Notes: generated from the letters alone by a model not told the origin. Positions 36,593-49,343 are shown, counted from the first letter of the stretch. The stretch is 64,000 nt of DNA from Acinetobacter modestus (GCF_014636095.1 NZ_BMDV01000007.1:62001-126000), one strand, 5' to 3'. Program-made: numbers and translations.

Positions 36593-37381
36593 TTAGACCT
36601 TCGGTTCAGGGTGAATGTGTGGGCGTGGATCATGGGAACAGGGTTCCGCATGATCACTATGTCCACAATGATTGTGATGATGTTGATAGAACATTCGTTG
36701 CGTACCAAAAATTGCTTGGTATTCAGGATGCTGCTGAATACTTTCAGGTAGACCACTACAACAAATGTGTTTGTTCAGACAAACAACGCGATGTGTACCT
36801 TGCATCACCCATTGTAAATCATGTGAAACCATTAATACCGCGCAACCGTAGCGTTCAGGTAGGCTTCTAACATAGTCGTAAAGCTCAGCTTCGGATTGAA
36901 TATCCAAACCTTGCATAGGTTCATCAAGCACTAAGATGTCGGGTTGGCGCAGTAGTGCACGTGCCAATAAAACCCGTTGTCGTTCGCCACCTGAGAGTTG
37001 TTGTACTTTAGAGGCTTGTAATTTTTGAATGCCCGTATCTCGGATAATTTCTTCGCGTAAATCAGCAGCACAAATTTCTAAATCCAGTAAATCTTGAACC
37101 CGTAATGGAAGACTGGCAGACGGATTAAATTTCTGTGGAACGTAAGCGAGTTTTAATTTCTTGGAAAAGTGCACCTTGCCTTTATTCGGTGACATGATGC
37201 CAAGCAGTACTTTAATTAAAGTTGATTTACCTGCACCATTTGGACCAATGAGCGTCACAATTTCTTTTGTCTGTAATGCAAAATCAATATTTCTTAAAAT
37301 ATCTCGTTCGTCACGTCGAACAGAAATATTCTCCAACTGAATCAGTGGAGCGCTTATTGGCGAGTGTTGCACTGATGACAT
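36593..37381 (-). CDS. znuC: Zinc ABC transporter ATP-binding protein
   Basis: A 262-aa ABC ATPase: Walker A GPNGAGKST (residues about 43-51), signature LSGGERQR, Walker B ILVLDEP and the switch His in VSHD. The C-terminal tail is rich in His and Cys (HHHNHCGHSDH...), as in many ZnuC proteins. Its start lies inside the zur gene (28-base overlap), so zur, znuC and znuB form one translationally coupled operon. Confidence 0.96.
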   Translation of the reverse strand: MSSVQHSPISAPLIQLENISVRRDERDILRNIDFALQTKEIVTLIGPNGAGKSTLIKVLLGIMSPNKGKVHFSKKLKLAYVPQKFNPSASLPLRVQDLLDLEICAADLREEIIRDTGIQKLQASKVQQLSGGERQRVLLARALLRQPDILVLDEPMQGLDIQSEAELYDYVRSLPERYGCAVLMVSHDLQWVMQGTHRVVCLNKHICCSGLPESIQQHPEYQAIFGTQRMFYQHHHNHCGHSDHAEPCSHDPRPHIHPEPKV

Positions 37382-37851
37382 TTTCCAGAAATTTCAATAA
37401 TGCTGTGTTGGGCAGCAAATTGGTCAGAAGCAGCAAGTTGATCGAGCTGTTGAATTAATCCTTGTGCTGAAGCCTCTTTCACTGAATGACATTCAGTGCA
37501 AATCAGAAAAGCAGCTTGATGTCCTTCACGTGGGTGGCAACATGGAATATAGGCATTGATCGAGGTCAGTCGATGAATTAAACCTTTTTCTAATAAGAAG
37601 TCTAAAGTTCGATAAACTGTAGGTGGGGCAGCAGGGCGGTCTGCTTGACCTTTTATTTTAGCCAATAAGTCGTAAGCGCCCATTGGAGCAGAAGCATTTA
37701 GAATGAGTTCAAGCACTTCTTTACGTAAAGGTGTTAAGCGAGCGCCAACTGCAGTACACAAAATTTCTGCTTCAGCAATGCGAGCCTTAATATCGTGATG
37801 ACCGTGAACACCATGTAAAGCATTGTCATGTTCATGTGAACAAGAACTCAT
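37354..37851 (-). CDS. zur: Zinc uptake regulator (Fur family)
   Basis: A 165-aa Fur-family repressor. The winged helix includes RLTPLRKEVLELIL and PPTVYRTLDFLLEKGLIHRL, and the structural zinc site is formed by CTEC and CHQC pairs, with CCHPREGH between the domains. The N-terminus is His-rich (HEHDNALHGVHGHHD). With zinc bound it should repress znuA and its own operon; a Zur box lies in the divergent region. Confidence 0.95.
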   Translation of the reverse strand: MSSCSHEHDNALHGVHGHHDIKARIAEAEILCTAVGARLTPLRKEVLELILNASAPMGAYDLLAKIKGQADRPAAPPTVYRTLDFLLEKGLIHRLTSINAYIPCCHPREGHQAAFLICTECHSVKEASAQGLIQQLDQLAASDQFAAQHSIIEISGKCHQCNTRQ

Positions 37852-38025
37852 AGGTAGACCTCATTGTTTTTGTAAAATCTATTGCTTTTCATTCGCTCAT
37901 CGCCTTTATGATATTGCAATAGACTCATTATCATAACACGCAATTCAATATAACCATCTATATAAGTTGAAGCTCGGCAGGCGAGTACGACAAATCTAAA
38001 AAAGACATAGGTGTTTTTTAACTTT

Positions 38026-38040
38026 TGTTATATTATAACA
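38026..38040. promoter_or_regulatory. Zur box upstream of znuA
   Basis: TGTTATATTATAACA, a perfect match to the core of the gammaproteobacterial Zur operator (TGTTATA-N-TATAACA), 27 bases before the znuA ATG. Confidence 0.9.
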
Positions 38041-38067
38041 CGCTTCGCTGAGCTGAGTAATGTTGTG

Positions 38068-38907
38068 ATGTCCCGCCTAATTGTATTTGTTTTCTTTTCA
38101 ATGTTAAGTGCATGGGGATGGACTCAAAGTTTAGTTGTTTCAACGCATCCAATTTATTTAATTGCTAAAGAAGTTACAGCAGGTGTAGAAGAGCCTGTTC
38201 TGTTACTTGGCGATCAAACTGGGCATGATGTACAACTCACACCTGCTCATCGTAAGGCGATTCAAGATGCTTCGCTGGTATTGTGGCTAGGTAAAGTACA
38301 TGAAGCACCTTTAGATAAGTTGCTTAATCAAAACCCCAAAGCAATTGCACTTTTAGATTCGGGTATTTTAACGATTTTGCCGCAGCGTAGTTTGCGTGGT
38401 GCTGCATTGGCAAACACTGTAGATAGTCATGTCTGGTTAGAGCCAAACAATGCAGTGCGGATAGCTTTCTTTATTGCAACTTTACGTTCACAACAATATC
38501 CAGAAAATAAAGCCAAATACATGGCCAATGCAAAAGAGTTTTCGCAACAAATGCTGCAGGTTTCACAGCAATATGAAAGTTCCAATAAAGCAAAACCTTA
38601 TTGGTCTTATCATGATGCCTATCAATATTTAGAAAGAGCACTCAATTTGAAATTTGCTGGAGCATTGACTGATGATCCTCATATTGCACCCACAGTAGCT
38701 CAAATTAAATTCTTAAAAGATAGTCGTCCTAAAACACAAATGTGCTTGTTGGCTGAAACATCAGCAAGTAGTGGTCAATATCAAAAGCTAAATCCAGTCG
38801 TGTTCCAACCAGTTGATGAAAGTATGCGTGGTGAAGATAATTTTGTTGCTGCATGGAAAAAATTGGCTTCAAAAACCGATAAATGCGTATTAAGTACTCA
38901 AAAATGA
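38068..38907 (+). CDS. znuA: Zinc ABC transporter substrate-binding protein
   Basis: A 279-aa periplasmic zinc-binding protein. Signal peptide MSRLIVFVFFSMLSAWGWTQ, then zinc-ligand histidines in STHPIYLIA, TGHDVQLTP, DSHVWLEP and the YHDAYQYLE helix. Two Cys (MCLLAE and KCVLST) match the ZnuA disulfide. There is no His-rich loop of the long kind. The frame is open from a GTG at 38011, but the Zur box lies inside that extension, so the ATG at 38068 is the real start. Confidence 0.93.
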   Translation: MSRLIVFVFFSMLSAWGWTQSLVVSTHPIYLIAKEVTAGVEEPVLLLGDQTGHDVQLTPAHRKAIQDASLVLWLGKVHEAPLDKLLNQNPKAIALLDSGILTILPQRSLRGAALANTVDSHVWLEPNNAVRIAFFIATLRSQQYPENKAKYMANAKEFSQQMLQVSQQYESSNKAKPYWSYHDAYQYLERALNLKFAGALTDDPHIAPTVAQIKFLKDSRPKTQMCLLAETSASSGQYQKLNPVVFQPVDESMRGEDNFVAAWKKLASKTDKCVLSTQK

Positions 38908-38984
38908 TGAAAAAAATAAAAATGAGTTGACTCTATCGTCAGAAAATATGCTAACGAAAAAAACAGACTTAAGTCGAGAAAAGA

Positions 38985-39013
38985 TTGCATGTTCAGGGGT
39001 GTAACTCTATAAT
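38985..39013 (+). promoter_or_regulatory. Promoter of the atp operon
   Basis: TTGCAT, a spacer of exactly 17 bases, then consensus TATAAT, 65 bases before the atpI ATG. Confidence 0.8.
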
Positions 39014-39077
39014 GCCTGCGATTCGAAACGATCATCAATAAAACTTGTCAAGCAGTTATGTTGTGAGTGGATAAAAA

Positions 39078-39476
39078 ATGAGCCAAACTAGTCGCTTGAT
39101 TGACCGACGATTAGCAAAAGCTTTGGTCTTCTTACAAGCGTGTATGATTCCTGTTGCAGCTTTGCTTGCATGGATGATGAAAGACACCACTGCTGCTCTA
39201 AGTGCTGCGCTTGGGGCTTTGGTATGTTGGTTGGCACATTGTTATTTTGCTTGGCAGTCGTTTAGAACGGCAGGCGCAAGAGCATCAAAACAAGTCATGC
39301 TGAACATGTATCGAGGGATGCTCGGTAAGTTTGCAATCGTGATCGTGGGTTTTATTTTAATTTTGAGCAATGTTAAACCGCTGTCACCGGTTGCGTTGTT
39401 TTGTGGATTTATCCTCGTTCAAACGATGTCGTGGGTCGCGCCATTTTGGGTGTCACGTCTACAAAAACGAGTTTAA
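39078..39476 (+). CDS. atpI: ATP synthase subunit I
   Basis: A 132-aa membrane protein with four hydrophobic helices, first gene of the atp operon, as usual. AtpI assists assembly of the c-ring and may carry Mg2+. It is poorly conserved as a family; position and the MLNMYRGMLGKFAIVI segment support the call. It lies 99 bases before atpB. Confidence 0.88.
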   Translation: MSQTSRLIDRRLAKALVFLQACMIPVAALLAWMMKDTTAALSAALGALVCWLAHCYFAWQSFRTAGARASKQVMLNMYRGMLGKFAIVIVGFILILSNVKPLSPVALFCGFILVQTMSWVAPFWVSRLQKRV

Positions 39477-39572
39477 AACACATTTAAGATTTTTTGGAAG
39501 TGTGAGTGAGATTATTGCAGTTCGCAGAATTCGCTTCGCTTCTTTTTAATGATTGACATTGACCAGGTGTGA

Positions 39573-40451
<879 letters not shown>

Positions 40452-40500
40452 TGGTATTGCCTAATTATCAATCGATGGTTAGGCTTAAATTTTAGTTTAA

Positions 40501-40779
<279 letters not shown>

Positions 40780-40818
40780 TAGCTTAATTCCTAAATCCAC
40801 ATATTGAGGAATAGCGAA

Positions 40819-41289
40819 ATGAATATCAACCTCACATTGATTGGTCAAGCGATTGCATTTGCGTTCTTTGTCGCATTCTGCATGAAGTTCGTTTGGCCAC
40901 CACTAATCAATGCGATTAGTGAGCGTCAGCGTAAAATCGCTGATGGCTTAAATGCTGCTGAAAAAGCAAAAGCTGACCTTGCTGATGCGCAAGCACAAGT
41001 TAAGGCAGAATTAGACGCAGCAAAAGCACAAGCGGCTCAATTGATCGAACAAGCGAACCGTCGTGCAGCACAATTGGTAGAAGAAGCGCGTACCCAAGCA
41101 TCTGCTGAAGGTGAGCGTATTCGTCAACAGGCGAAAGAAACTGTTGATCAAGACATCAATGCTGCTCGCGAAGAATTACGTCAACAAGTTGCTGCTTTGG
41201 CAGTTGCTGGCGCAGAAAAAATTCTGAACCAACAAGTTGACGCAGAAGCTCATAATGCCATGCTGACTCAGCTGGCTGCTAAACTTTAA
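40819..41289 (+). CDS. atpF: ATP synthase Fo subunit b
   Basis: A 156-aa peripheral stalk subunit: N-terminal membrane helix (about 5-25), then a long charged Ala-rich coiled coil ([19 protein letters not shown]...) to about residue 140. I chose the ATG at 40819 with TGAGGAATAGCG upstream; the frame opens earlier at a TTG only. The same leader occurs before atpA. Confidence 0.96.
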   Translation: MNINLTLIGQAIAFAFFVAFCMKFVWPPLINAISERQRKIADGLNAAEKAKADLADAQAQVKAELDAAKAQAAQLIEQANRRAAQLVEEARTQASAEGERIRQQAKETVDQDINAAREELRQQVAALAVAGAEKILNQQVDAEAHNAMLTQLAAKL

Positions 41290-41301
41290 GCGAGGCGAAA
41301 T

Positions 41302-41838
41302 ATGGCTGAACTCTTGACGTTGGCACGCCCATACGCTAAGGCAGCATTTGCTTATGCATCTGAGCAAAATGCAACTGACTCTTGGTCAAATGCATTACAA
41401 CTGCTCAGTGCTGCGGTGCAAGATGAAGCATTTTCCGCTTATTTAAATCGCCCTGAGTTGACTCCTGCGGAGCAGGTAAGTCTTTTTGCGAAAGTTTTAG
41501 GTGAAGATCAATCACAAGCAGTGTCGAACTTTTTGACATTACTTGCAGATAATGATCGTTTAGTTTTATTGCCTGAAATTGCAGCAGAATACGAATTACT
41601 TAAATCGCAGAACAACAACACTTTGGAAGTAGAGATTGAATCTGCTTTTCCATTAGATGCGACACAAGAGCATATTTTAGCTCATGCGCTTGAAAAACGT
41701 TTTAACAGAACTGTTCATGTGACTGTTAGCGTTAATCCAGCGTTAATCGCAGGTGTTGTGATTCATGCAGGCGACCAAGTGATAGATGACTCTGCGCTTA
41801 ACAAGCTTGAAAAAATGCGGACTCGTCTTCTTGCGTAA
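41302..41838 (+). CDS. atpH: ATP synthase F1 subunit delta
   Basis: A 178-aa subunit linking the peripheral stalk to the alpha3-beta3 head. Typical start ([16 protein letters not shown]) and typical C-terminal [24 protein letters not shown]. It lies 12 bases after atpF. Confidence 0.97.
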   Translation: MAELLTLARPYAKAAFAYASEQNATDSWSNALQLLSAAVQDEAFSAYLNRPELTPAEQVSLFAKVLGEDQSQAVSNFLTLLADNDRLVLLPEIAAEYELLKSQNNNTLEVEIESAFPLDATQEHILAHALEKRFNRTVHVTVSVNPALIAGVVIHAGDQVIDDSALNKLEKMRTRLLA

Positions 41839-41880
41839 TAGCAAAAAGACTGAACTTAAAAAAGATTGAGGAATAGCGCA

Positions 41881-43425
41881 ATGCAACAACTGAATCCATC
41901 CGAGATCAGTGCGCTCATTAAACAGCGTATCGGCGATCTGGACACCAGCGCGACCGCGAAGAATGAAGGTACCATCGTCATGGTATCTGACGGTATCGTG
42001 CGTATTCACGGTCTTGCGGATGCAATGTACGGTGAAATGATCGAATTCGACGGCGGCTTATTTGGTATGGCACTGAACCTAGAACAGGATTCAGTGGGTG
42101 CCGTTGTTTTAGGTAACTACCTAAGCCTGCAAGAAGGTCAAAAAGCTCGTTGTACAGGTCGTGTATTAGAAGTTCCGGTTGGTCCAGAACTTCTAGGCCG
42201 TGTCGTAGATGCTTTAGGTAACCCAATTGATGGTAAAGGCCCAATTGATGCAAAATTAACTGATGCTGTTGAAAAAGTAGCACCAGGCGTAATTTGGCGT
42301 CAATCAGTCGACGAACCTGTTCAAACTGGTTATAAATCAGTTGATACCATGATCCCTGTAGGTCGTGGTCAGCGTGAGTTGATTATTGGTGACCGTCAAA
42401 CTGGTAAAACAGCAATGGCGATCGATGCGATCATCGCTCAGAAAAATTCGGGCATTAAATGTGTATACGTTGCGATTGGTCAAAAACAATCAACAATTGC
42501 AAACGTTGTACGTAAGCTAGAAGAAACTGGCGCTATGGCGTATACAACTGTTGTCGCAGCTGCGGCAGCTGATCCTGCAGCAATGCAGTATTTAGCTCCG
42601 TACTCTGGTTGTACAATGGGTGAATACTTCCGTGATCGTGGTGAAGATGCGTTAATTATTTATGATGATTTGTCTAAGCAAGCTGTTGCTTACCGTCAAA
42701 TTTCATTGTTATTACGTCGTCCACCAGGTCGTGAAGCGTATCCAGGTGACGTATTCTATCTTCACTCACGTCTTCTTGAGCGTGCTTCGCGCGTTTCAGC
42801 TGACTATGTTGAGAAGTTCACGAACGGTGCAGTAACTGGTCAGACTGGTTCTTTAACTGCGTTGCCGATCATTGAAACTCAAGCGGGTGACGTATCTGCA
42901 TTCGTACCAACCAACGTAATTTCGATTACTGACGGTCAGATCTTCTTAGAAACATCATTATTCAACGCAGGTATTCGTCCTGCTGTGAACGCGGGTATCT
43001 CTGTATCGCGTGTTGGTGGTTCTGCTCAAACTAAGATCATCAAAAAATTGTCTGGTGGTATCCGTACTGCTTTAGCACAATACCGTGAATTGGCTGCGTT
43101 TGCTCAGTTCGCTTCTGATCTTGATGAAGCAACTCGTAAGCAACTTGAGCATGGTCAACGTGTAACTGAGTTAATGAAGCAGAAACAATATGCTCCTTAC
43201 TCAATTGCTGACCAAGCTGTTTCTGTTTATGCATCTAACGAAGGCTATATGGCTGACGTAGAAGTGAAGAAAATCGTAGACTTTGATACTGCGTTAATTT
43301 CTTACTTCCGTTCTGAATATGCTGCGTTAATGCAACAGATCGATGAAACTGGTGATTATAACAAAGACATCGAAGCAGCAATCAAATCAGGTATTGAGAG
43401 CTTCAAAGCGACTCAAACTTACTAA
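41881..43425 (+). CDS. atpA: ATP synthase F1 subunit alpha
   Basis: A 514-aa non-catalytic nucleotide-binding subunit. P-loop [11 protein letters not shown] near residue 170, the arginine finger in the [10 protein letters not shown] region, and the N-terminal beta-barrel are all intact. The ATG at 41881 is preceded by TTGAGGAATAGCG, the same leader as atpF. The frame extends five codons upstream without ATG. Confidence 0.98.
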   Translation: MQQLNPSEISALIKQRIGDLDTSATAKNEGTIVMVSDGIVRIHGLADAMYGEMIEFDGGLFGMALNLEQDSVGAVVLGNYLSLQEGQKARCTGRVLEVPVGPELLGRVVDALGNPIDGKGPIDAKLTDAVEKVAPGVIWRQSVDEPVQTGYKSVDTMIPVGRGQRELIIGDRQTGKTAMAIDAIIAQKNSGIKCVYVAIGQKQSTIANVVRKLEETGAMAYTTVVAAAAADPAAMQYLAPYSGCTMGEYFRDRGEDALIIYDDLSKQAVAYRQISLLLRRPPGREAYPGDVFYLHSRLLERASRVSADYVEKFTNGAVTGQTGSLTALPIIETQAGDVSAFVPTNVISITDGQIFLETSLFNAGIRPAVNAGISVSRVGGSAQTKIIKKLSGGIRTALAQYRELAAFAQFASDLDEATRKQLEHGQRVTELMKQKQYAPYSIADQAVSVYASNEGYMADVEVKKIVDFDTALISYFRSEYAALMQQIDETGDYNKDIEAAIKSGIESFKATQTY

Positions 43426-43461
43426 GTTTACCTTTAGTTAAGTTTGGTTCACGGATCAACC

Positions 43462-43487
43462 TTCGAAAGCTCGAAAGGGCTTTCGAA
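43462..43487 (+). repeat. Hairpin in the atpA-atpG gap
   Basis: Perfect 9-bp stem TTCGAAAGC / GCTTTCGAA with an eight-base loop, 15 bases before the atpG ATG. There is no T-tract, so it is not a terminator. It may reduce atpG translation or mark an RNA processing site. Confidence 0.6.
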
Positions 43488-43502
43488 TACTAGGTTAAGC
43501 GT

Positions 43503-44372
43503 ATGGCAAATTTAAAAGAAATTCGCGCCAAAGTAGCTAGTATCAAGAGCACGCAAAAGATTACTCGCGCGATGCAAATGGTAGCTGCTTCTAAAATGCG
43601 TCGTGCGCAAGAGCGCATGGCTCAGGGCCGTCCGTATGCCGATAATATGCGCCGTGTAATTGCTCACTTAGTTCAAGCAAACCCTGAATACAAACACCGT
43701 TATATGGTTGACCGCCCAGTTAAGCGTGTTGGCTATATCGTAGTGTCTTCAGATCGTGGCTTGGCGGGTGGCTTGAACATTAACTTGTTCAAGAAAGTTG
43801 TGCAGCATGTCAAAGCACAACAACAGCAGTCAATTGAAGTTGAATTTGCTTTGATTGGTCAAAAAGCGGTTTCGTTTTTTAAGAATTACGGCGGTAAAGT
43901 GCTTGGTGCAACGACCCAACTTGGCGATGCGCCGAGTTTGGAACAGTTAACTGGCTCTGTACAAGTAATGCTTGATGCATTTGATAAAGGCGAATTAGAT
44001 CGTATCTACCTCGTTTCAAATGGTTTCGTCAATGCAATGACTCAACAGCCTAAAGTAGAACAACTTGTTCCTTTAGCACCAGCGCAAGCAGGCGATGATC
44101 TCAACCGTACTTATGGTTGGGACTATATCTACGAACCAGAAGCAGAAGAATTGTTAAATGGTTTGTTGGTTCGCTATATCGAGTCTATGGTTTATCAAGG
44201 TGTGATTGAAAACGTTGCATGTGAGCAATCTGCTCGTATGGTCGCGATGAAAGCAGCGACGGACAACGCAGGACAATTGATTAAAGACCTACAACTCATT
44301 TACAACAAGCTGCGTCAAGCCGCGATTACTCAGGAAATTTCCGAGATCGTTGGCGGTGCCGCTGCCGTTTAA
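43503..44372 (+). CDS. atpG: ATP synthase F1 subunit gamma
   Basis: A 289-aa central rotor subunit. The N-terminal helix [33 protein letters not shown] and the C-terminal helix [28 protein letters not shown] form the coiled coil inside the head. [11 protein letters not shown] is conserved. No obvious Shine-Dalgarno site precedes the ATG; a hairpin lies just upstream. Confidence 0.98.
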   Translation: MANLKEIRAKVASIKSTQKITRAMQMVAASKMRRAQERMAQGRPYADNMRRVIAHLVQANPEYKHRYMVDRPVKRVGYIVVSSDRGLAGGLNINLFKKVVQHVKAQQQQSIEVEFALIGQKAVSFFKNYGGKVLGATTQLGDAPSLEQLTGSVQVMLDAFDKGELDRIYLVSNGFVNAMTQQPKVEQLVPLAPAQAGDDLNRTYGWDYIYEPEAEELLNGLLVRYIESMVYQGVIENVACEQSARMVAMKAATDNAGQLIKDLQLIYNKLRQAAITQEISEIVGGAAAV

Positions 44373-44387
44373 CATTATTAAGTTTGA

Positions 44388-45797
<1,410 letters not shown>

Positions 45798-45814
45798 TTT
45801 AAGGAGATCATCTC

Positions 45815-46234
45815 ATGGCGACTATGCAATGTGATGTCGTAAGTGTTAAAGAGTCTATTTACTCTGGACAAGTTACGATGTTAATCGCAAAAGGTGCGGG
45901 TGGTGAGCTAGGTATTTTACCAGGGCATGCGCCACTTGTAACTTTACTCCAACCGGGACCGATCCGTGTTCAGTTGGAAAATGGTACAGAAGAAATCGTG
46001 TATGTATCAGGCGGTGTGTTAGAAGTTCAACCTCATGTTGTTACGGTTCTTGCAGATACTGCAATCCGTGCTGACAACTTAGATGAAGCTGCAATTATGG
46101 AAGCTCGTAAACAAGCTGAACAATTGTTAGCAAATCAAAAGAGTGATTTGGACTCGGCTGCTGCTCTTGCTGCGCTTGCAGAAACTGCGGCTCAGCTTGA
46201 AACCATCCGTAAAATCAAGAATCGCGCAATGTAA
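45815..46234 (+). CDS. atpC: ATP synthase F1 subunit epsilon
   Basis: A 139-aa subunit: N-terminal beta-sandwich (GELGILPGHAPLVTLL) and a two-helix C-terminal domain (EARKQAEQLLANQKSD...), which inhibits ATP hydrolysis when extended. It is the last gene of the operon and is followed by a strong terminator. Confidence 0.97.
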   Translation: MATMQCDVVSVKESIYSGQVTMLIAKGAGGELGILPGHAPLVTLLQPGPIRVQLENGTEEIVYVSGGVLEVQPHVVTVLADTAIRADNLDEAAIMEARKQAEQLLANQKSDLDSAAALAALAETAAQLETIRKIKNRAM

Positions 46235-46253
46235 TTGCAGATTTAAGATTGAG

Positions 46254-46278
46254 AAAGCCACCGAAAGGTGGCTTTTTT
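46254..46278 (+). terminator. Terminator of the atp operon
   Basis: Perfect AAAGCCACC / GGTGGCTTT stem with a GAAA tetraloop, then T residues. Confidence 0.92.
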
Positions 46279-46383
46279 ATTTGCTAAAAACATAATAAGA
46301 TGAGGCTTTAGAGCAGTAGATAAATCTTTGATCTAAATTTTTATTCAATCAATAGCACTTATAAAAATTTGATTAGGAAAAGT

Positions 46384-48528
46384 ATGTTAGCAAGTAATGT
46401 CTTAAAGTTGCGTTTAGATCGCATTGAGCAACAAGGGCATCATTTATCAGTTAGAGATCAACTGAAGCTTGTTACATTAGCTCAGCCAGAATTAACAGCA
46501 GGCTTTTATTCCCACTTGCTTCAGCTGACTCTGCCTAAAATATGGCATTTTCAGCATCATACAACTGATGAGATTGTATGTTCATTACGCTTGATCGAGC
46601 TAATTATTCGTACTTTTATTCCTAAATATAAGCAACATGCTCATCGTTTTGCATGGTTTGAACAGTGCCTAGCATTTCGTTTGCAGTATGCAGATCAATC
46701 GTTTAATCAAGAAGATTTACATGATATAGCGATTCATTTAGAAAAATGCAAAGAAAGCCCTCAGAAACTTAATATTTTAAAACAATTACATGAGCAATAT
46801 CATCAAATTGACATTCAACTTGTGCTGGCAAAGTCTTATAAAGCTATAGAAGATTGGTCTTCTGCAATTGAGATCTATCAGAAAGTATTCAAACAACAAG
46901 CGGTGCAATTGGAAGAAGTCCGCTATGATTTTATTTATTGTTTATTAAATCGAAATCATTCATCTAGCCAACTGAAAAATAGTGATGCCATTGAAGCATT
47001 ACAATACTTAGGTGACGTAGATCAGATACAGCAACAAAGTAAACACGAGCACTTTACCCAATGGGCTGTTTCATTGATATTGCCTGAGTCTATGCAATCT
47101 GATTCGATGCACGCAACGCCATTTTTTGGTTTGCAGAAGCGTTTAAAACAAGCTGGGAATTCTTTCAATGATTGGTTAATTACCGATGAGTTTATTCTTC
47201 CTTATTCTAAAAATATCATTGAAGATGCACCTAAGCTTCTAAGTAATCAAGAAATTATCGTTAATCTTGATCGTCATAAATCTGCCAATACCGCTTTAAA
47301 GACAATTTTAACAAATCGGGATTTAAAAATTGTTAGTGGTATCAATACTGCAAATTATACGCTTGGTTTTATTTGGAATTATCTACAGATTAATCCACTG
47401 ATTCTAGATGCTTTAGTTGCTGCATCAGAGAACGATGTAGATACATTTTATAATTTAAAACAAATTCCAGCTCCTGATTATGATCACGATGCAGCTTTAA
47501 AGCATTTGTCTTCCTATTTAGCAAAACAACAAGTGGCTTATAATTTAAGTCAACAAGGTCATGCGATTGAATTTGCTGAACATTCACATTTATCTGGTTT
47601 CGATTTGATTGTTGATGGAACACCAATGCAGGTGAAGTGTAGTTTAGATGTTGGTGCGATTGAACAATTTGCGCAGCAACATCCACATATCGCCATTATC
47701 GTGAATATTGAATTAGCACATTTGCAGGAAAAGTATTCTTCAATTTTTGCAGACTTAGCACTCAGTTTTGAAGCGGTACAACGAACGGCACAAGTAAGCT
47801 TGAACTATCCAGTTGGCGTGGATGGTTATTTACCCATTCCACTCATGAACACTGGATTTGCGGTATATCGTAATTTTAATTCCATACAAGGAAAACAAAT
47901 CCGTCCTTATTCACAGCCTCAGTCAATGATGAAAAATAGTTTAGCAATCGGTGCTGCAATTGGTGGTGTTGTAACGGGCTCAATTGGCGCTTTTGTAGTG
48001 GGAAGTCTGGCGATATATCGGACTTGGCGAGTACAAAAAATTGAAAGACGTAAACCTTTACAACAAAAACAACAATTATTGATGCAACGAAATCAACTTA
48101 TGGATTTATTGATTGATTTTGCTGAGTGGTTTAATCAATATTTATTAAAATATCGTGTTGATATATATGCTTATCAACTGCGACAGATTGAAATGAAATT
48201 GATGGGGCGGATCTCTGAAGCGGTGATTTCTACGACGTTGTTTGCTTATAAATTTGAAGCGCATCAACGTGCATACCAATTACATATCTGGATGCAAAAA
48301 CAATTAGCAGATGAAAATCCCAAGCGCAGAGTACAAGCAGGTTGGGTTGCATTAGCGCAATCCAATCAGTTTATGTCAGTCGAATTAAAACAACGGGTCA
48401 GTTTGATAAATGCTGAGCTCGAAAAGTATAAACAGATGACTCAGTATGGTATGCACCGCGAGCAGTTGCCGCAACAGGATCAGAATGATGTAATTCAGAA
48501 CCGCGCTATCCAAAATATGCTGATATGA
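46384..48528 (+). CDS. Large uncharacterised protein with nuclease-like core and membrane segment
   Basis: A 714-aa protein I cannot assign to a named family. Residues 1-340 are helical with a TPR-like stretch near 140-180. Residues about 370-475 look like a PD-(D/E)XK fold: E396, D407 in SGFDLIVDG and Q416-V-K418 in MQVKCS, the usual E...D...QxK spacing. A glycine-rich hydrophobic helix (about 521-545, GAAIGGVVTGSIGAFVVGSL) follows, then a long coiled-coil-like C-terminus. The ATG at 46384 has AGGAAA upstream. It is monocistronic, just after the atp operon. A membrane-tethered nuclease, perhaps for defence or DNA handling, is inference; catalytic residues are by eye only. Confidence 0.75.
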   Translation: MLASNVLKLRLDRIEQQGHHLSVRDQLKLVTLAQPELTAGFYSHLLQLTLPKIWHFQHHTTDEIVCSLRLIELIIRTFIPKYKQHAHRFAWFEQCLAFRLQYADQSFNQEDLHDIAIHLEKCKESPQKLNILKQLHEQYHQIDIQLVLAKSYKAIEDWSSAIEIYQKVFKQQAVQLEEVRYDFIYCLLNRNHSSSQLKNSDAIEALQYLGDVDQIQQQSKHEHFTQWAVSLILPESMQSDSMHATPFFGLQKRLKQAGNSFNDWLITDEFILPYSKNIIEDAPKLLSNQEIIVNLDRHKSANTALKTILTNRDLKIVSGINTANYTLGFIWNYLQINPLILDALVAASENDVDTFYNLKQIPAPDYDHDAALKHLSSYLAKQQVAYNLSQQGHAIEFAEHSHLSGFDLIVDGTPMQVKCSLDVGAIEQFAQQHPHIAIIVNIELAHLQEKYSSIFADLALSFEAVQRTAQVSLNYPVGVDGYLPIPLMNTGFAVYRNFNSIQGKQIRPYSQPQSMMKNSLAIGAAIGGVVTGSIGAFVVGSLAIYRTWRVQKIERRKPLQQKQQLLMQRNQLMDLLIDFAEWFNQYLLKYRVDIYAYQLRQIEMKLMGRISEAVISTTLFAYKFEAHQRAYQLHIWMQKQLADENPKRRVQAGWVALAQSNQFMSVELKQRVSLINAELEKYKQMTQYGMHREQLPQQDQNDVIQNRAIQNMLI

Positions 48529-48559
48529 CTCAACCTTGATTTAAAAAACAGATTTGGGG

Positions 48560-49171
48560 TTAGGCCTTTGTATTGTTTGATACAGTACTGTTATTGAGTA
48601 CTAGGCTAGCAAGTTTTACCATATTCATTTGAATCGTATTGAATTGTTTTTCAATTTTAGCAAAGTCAATTTTACTAAGATCTGTTTGACCATGTAACAG
48701 TGGCATCGTCAATAACTGTTGATTTGCGGAAAGTAGGCTCTGACGGATTTGATTAACTTCATGACTTTTTAAATTAAGAGACAGTAAAGTATCATGCAGG
48801 CCATGCAGTTCTTGTTTTAAATCGCCCGCAGCATGTTGTAATTGACGGGTGTTTTTATCTTGAATTGCTTGCTCAAGGCTATTCTGTGATTGCTTTAATA
48901 AAGTCACATAATCATCTGTTTCGAACTGTAATTTTGCGATATCTCGAGCAATATTCAGCATATTGCCATTACTTAAATTTTCCTCTTCTGAAATTGTAGT
49001 CTTACTCATCATCTCTTTTTCTCCATCTCGCGCTGATGGTTGCTCGAATTCACTATTTTTTTCTAAATAGCTATTTTCTGGTGGAGTCTGATCGCAAGCT
49101 GTAAGTAAAAACGATGCTGCCAAAAGTGTTATGGTTGATAAAGTGGCTTTGATAGATAAATTTTCCATCAT
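48560..49171 (-). CDS. Predicted lipoprotein
   Basis: A 203-aa predicted lipoprotein: basic start, hydrophobic signal, lipobox LLTAC (Cys26), a charged low-complexity linker (about 30-65), then a largely helical domain with an amphipathic LLKQSQNSLEQAIQDKNTRQ region. No family is recognised. Two adjacent ATGs (49171 and 49168) could start it; there is no clear ribosome site. It is convergent with the large nuclease-like gene. Confidence 0.7.
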   Translation of the reverse strand: MMENLSIKATLSTITLLAASFLLTACDQTPPENSYLEKNSEFEQPSARDGEKEMMSKTTISEEENLSNGNMLNIARDIAKLQFETDDYVTLLKQSQNSLEQAIQDKNTRQLQHAAGDLKQELHGLHDTLLSLNLKSHEVNQIRQSLLSANQQLLTMPLLHGQTDLSKIDFAKIEKQFNTIQMNMVKLASLVLNNSTVSNNTKA

Positions 49172-49343
49172 GGCAAAAAGATACTAGCTTATGAGAAGCG
49201 AGCACTATAATGATAAAAAATGAAGAAAAAAGTGATTGTTGCAATTCACCAACATTTTGCGAGATGAAATCTATAGAAATTGGATTTAATATTTAAAATA
49301 GAAAAGAATAGATAAGCTATTCTTTTCTATAAACTTATAAAAT

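Noticed and set aside
41743..42283. Open frames on the minus strand across the atpH-atpA region
   Set aside because: They are antisense to well-conserved ATP synthase genes and have no family resemblance or ribosome site.
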